7,187 nucleotides of DNA from Bacteroidota bacterium (lineage in GTDB: Bacteria > Bacteroidota > Bacteroidia > Flavobacteriales > Flavobacteriaceae). Location of the stretch: the NCBI GenBank assembly GCA_004356305.1, contig SMXJ01000020.1, positions 1 to 7,187 of the forward strand. The letters run 5' to 3'. The notes under the pieces were generated by a model. It searched no databases. It had not been told where the DNA came from and worked only from the letters and a program-made list of their open reading frames with translations. This document shows positions 6,463 through 7,187 of the stretch, one piece after another. Position 1 is the first letter of the stretch; each line of letters opens with the position of its first letter. The translations under genes and the position numbers were made by a program.

Positions 6463-7172
6463 TTATTGTTTTGGTAATTTTAAGATCATCTTTTCCCCTG
6501 GAACCAGATCATCTACATGACCGGCGAGCTCGTTATTTTGGGTTTTAAAATGCAAGTGCATGTTAGTGGTATGGTGCGTAAAAACTCCCTTATGTTTATC
6601 TGAATAAAATCCTAAAATTTCTACAGCAGTATCGTTTATTATTCCATTTAAACCCGACAACCGATGTTTTTTGTGTGTATGCTTCTTGTCGTTTACATCC
6701 CAATTAATTATATGCCAGGATAAACTTTCAGTTCTACCTGTTAGCAAAAACGGAAAGGGTTTTTCAACAGAGATTCCCTTTTCTTTGGCGGTATCGAACA
6801 CGAATTTATCAACTTCAGCCTCAGCAGTGAATTGGCTGGGTATCTCAACTTCTTCCCAATGTTTTACACTTGTATAAACAAGGAGGCTCGCATTATTGTT
6901 TAATGAAGAAGATAAGAGAACAGTACTGTCACTAACACCACTATTGACACTTCTCCGTTAAAAATTTGGATCTCTCCCTGCAGATCTTCCAAGGTGCCAA
7001 GTGCATACACATTTTCCATATCCTTCAGCGCATCCAAACAAATAGTGCCCGCAATATTTCCTGCCATAATTTCCATCAGCGCACCCTAATATTTCACGTT
7101 TACTTCAGGATCTGTCTTACAACTACTCAATAATATTATGAGTACACCCGCCAGGATATAGATTTGTTTCAT
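6463..7172 (-). pseudogene. budA: Acetolactate decarboxylase, lipoprotein type, broken by a nonsense codon and a frameshift
   Basis: Acetolactate decarboxylase converts 2-acetolactate to acetoin. Read from ATG at 7172 the protein starts with a lipoprotein signal peptide, MKQIYILAGVLIILLSSC (Cys18). It then meets TAG at 7088-7086 (codon 29). Beyond it the same frame continues with family-like sequence (GALMEIMAGN, then YALGTLEDLQGEIQIFNGE) up to about 6950. Homology then jumps to another frame (VSDSTVLLSSSLNNNASLLVYTSVKHW), which stays open to TAA at 6465-6463. The total of 710 nt is one short of a multiple of three, which fits a single-base deletion between about 6957 and 6935. The C-terminal catalytic part is intact: an arginine in LTGRTESLSWH (codon 6735-6733) and the metal-binding pattern MHLHF...GHVDDL, with histidine codons at 6558-6556, 6552-6550 and 6519-6517. 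The repaired length of about 236 residues is normal for the family. A GTG at 6801 could start a 112-residue fragment, but it would lack the N-terminal half of the fold. Sequencing error at either lesion is the main alternative. Confidence 0.85.
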
Positions 7173-7187
7173 GAAGATTTTTTTTGA

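Noticed and set aside
6463..6801. The 112-residue fragment starting at GTG 6801 as an independent functional gene
   Set aside because: The same frame continues upstream with acetolactate decarboxylase homology to about 6957, so the GTG is an internal valine codon and the fragment lacks the N-terminal half of the fold.
6671..6877. Plus-strand ORF of 68 codons opposite the acetolactate decarboxylase remnant
   Set aside because: It is antisense to clearly homologous coding sequence and encodes nothing recognisable; a frame shadow.
1..7187. CRISPR arrays, tRNA or rRNA genes, insertion sequences, phage or defence genes
   Set aside because: No repeat-spacer pattern, cloverleaf, transposase motif or defence-type domain was found by reading both strands; the window is mostly housekeeping chromosome.

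Overview
The window looks like a chromosomal stretch from a member of the Bacteroidota, most likely the family Flavobacteriaceae. The evidence is the style of the proteins (a Bacteroidota-type LptE lipoprotein, a SecG with a glycine-rich loop and acidic tail, a receiver-less sigma-54 activator), AT-rich intergenic DNA, and starts without strong Shine-Dalgarno sequences. This placement rests on recalled family features, not on a search.

Plus strand, 1-3845: a tightly packed gene string. It begins with the 3' end of an unrecognised beta-rich protein (1-636). A sigma-54 activator with AAA+ and Fis-type HTH domains (640-1959) follows after 3 bases. Next come an LptE-like outer-membrane lipoprotein (1986-2510), a cytosolic TPR-ended protein of unknown function (2512-3447) and SecG (3447-3788). 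Junctions are 3 nt, 26 nt, 1 nt and a 1-nt overlap, so co-transcription is likely. The string ends at a rho-independent terminator at 3816-3845.

Plus strand, 3846-6145: the chaperonin pair groES (4022-4297) and groEL (4436-6067), preceded by a leader of about 170 nt with no recognisable CIRCE element. A 138-nt spacer between the two genes holds a GC-rich hairpin (possible dispersed repeat) and a second small inverted/direct repeat. A strong terminator follows at 6118-6145.

Minus strand, 6182-7172: a 70-residue protein with two membrane segments (6182-6394), and upstream of it a broken acetolactate decarboxylase gene (6463-7172). In the latter a lipoprotein signal peptide, an in-frame TAG at codon 29 and a one-base frameshift near 6935-6957 can be read directly, while the catalytic C-terminal part is intact.

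The plus-strand genes share an envelope-biogenesis and proteostasis theme: LPS delivery to the outer membrane, protein export and protein folding, beside a sigma-54 activator of unknown targets. I found no defence system, mobile element, CRISPR array or RNA gene. The most notable items are the doubly damaged, lipoprotein-type acetolactate decarboxylase, the hairpin between groES and groEL, and a 13-codon ORF that ends inside the terminator loop after secG.
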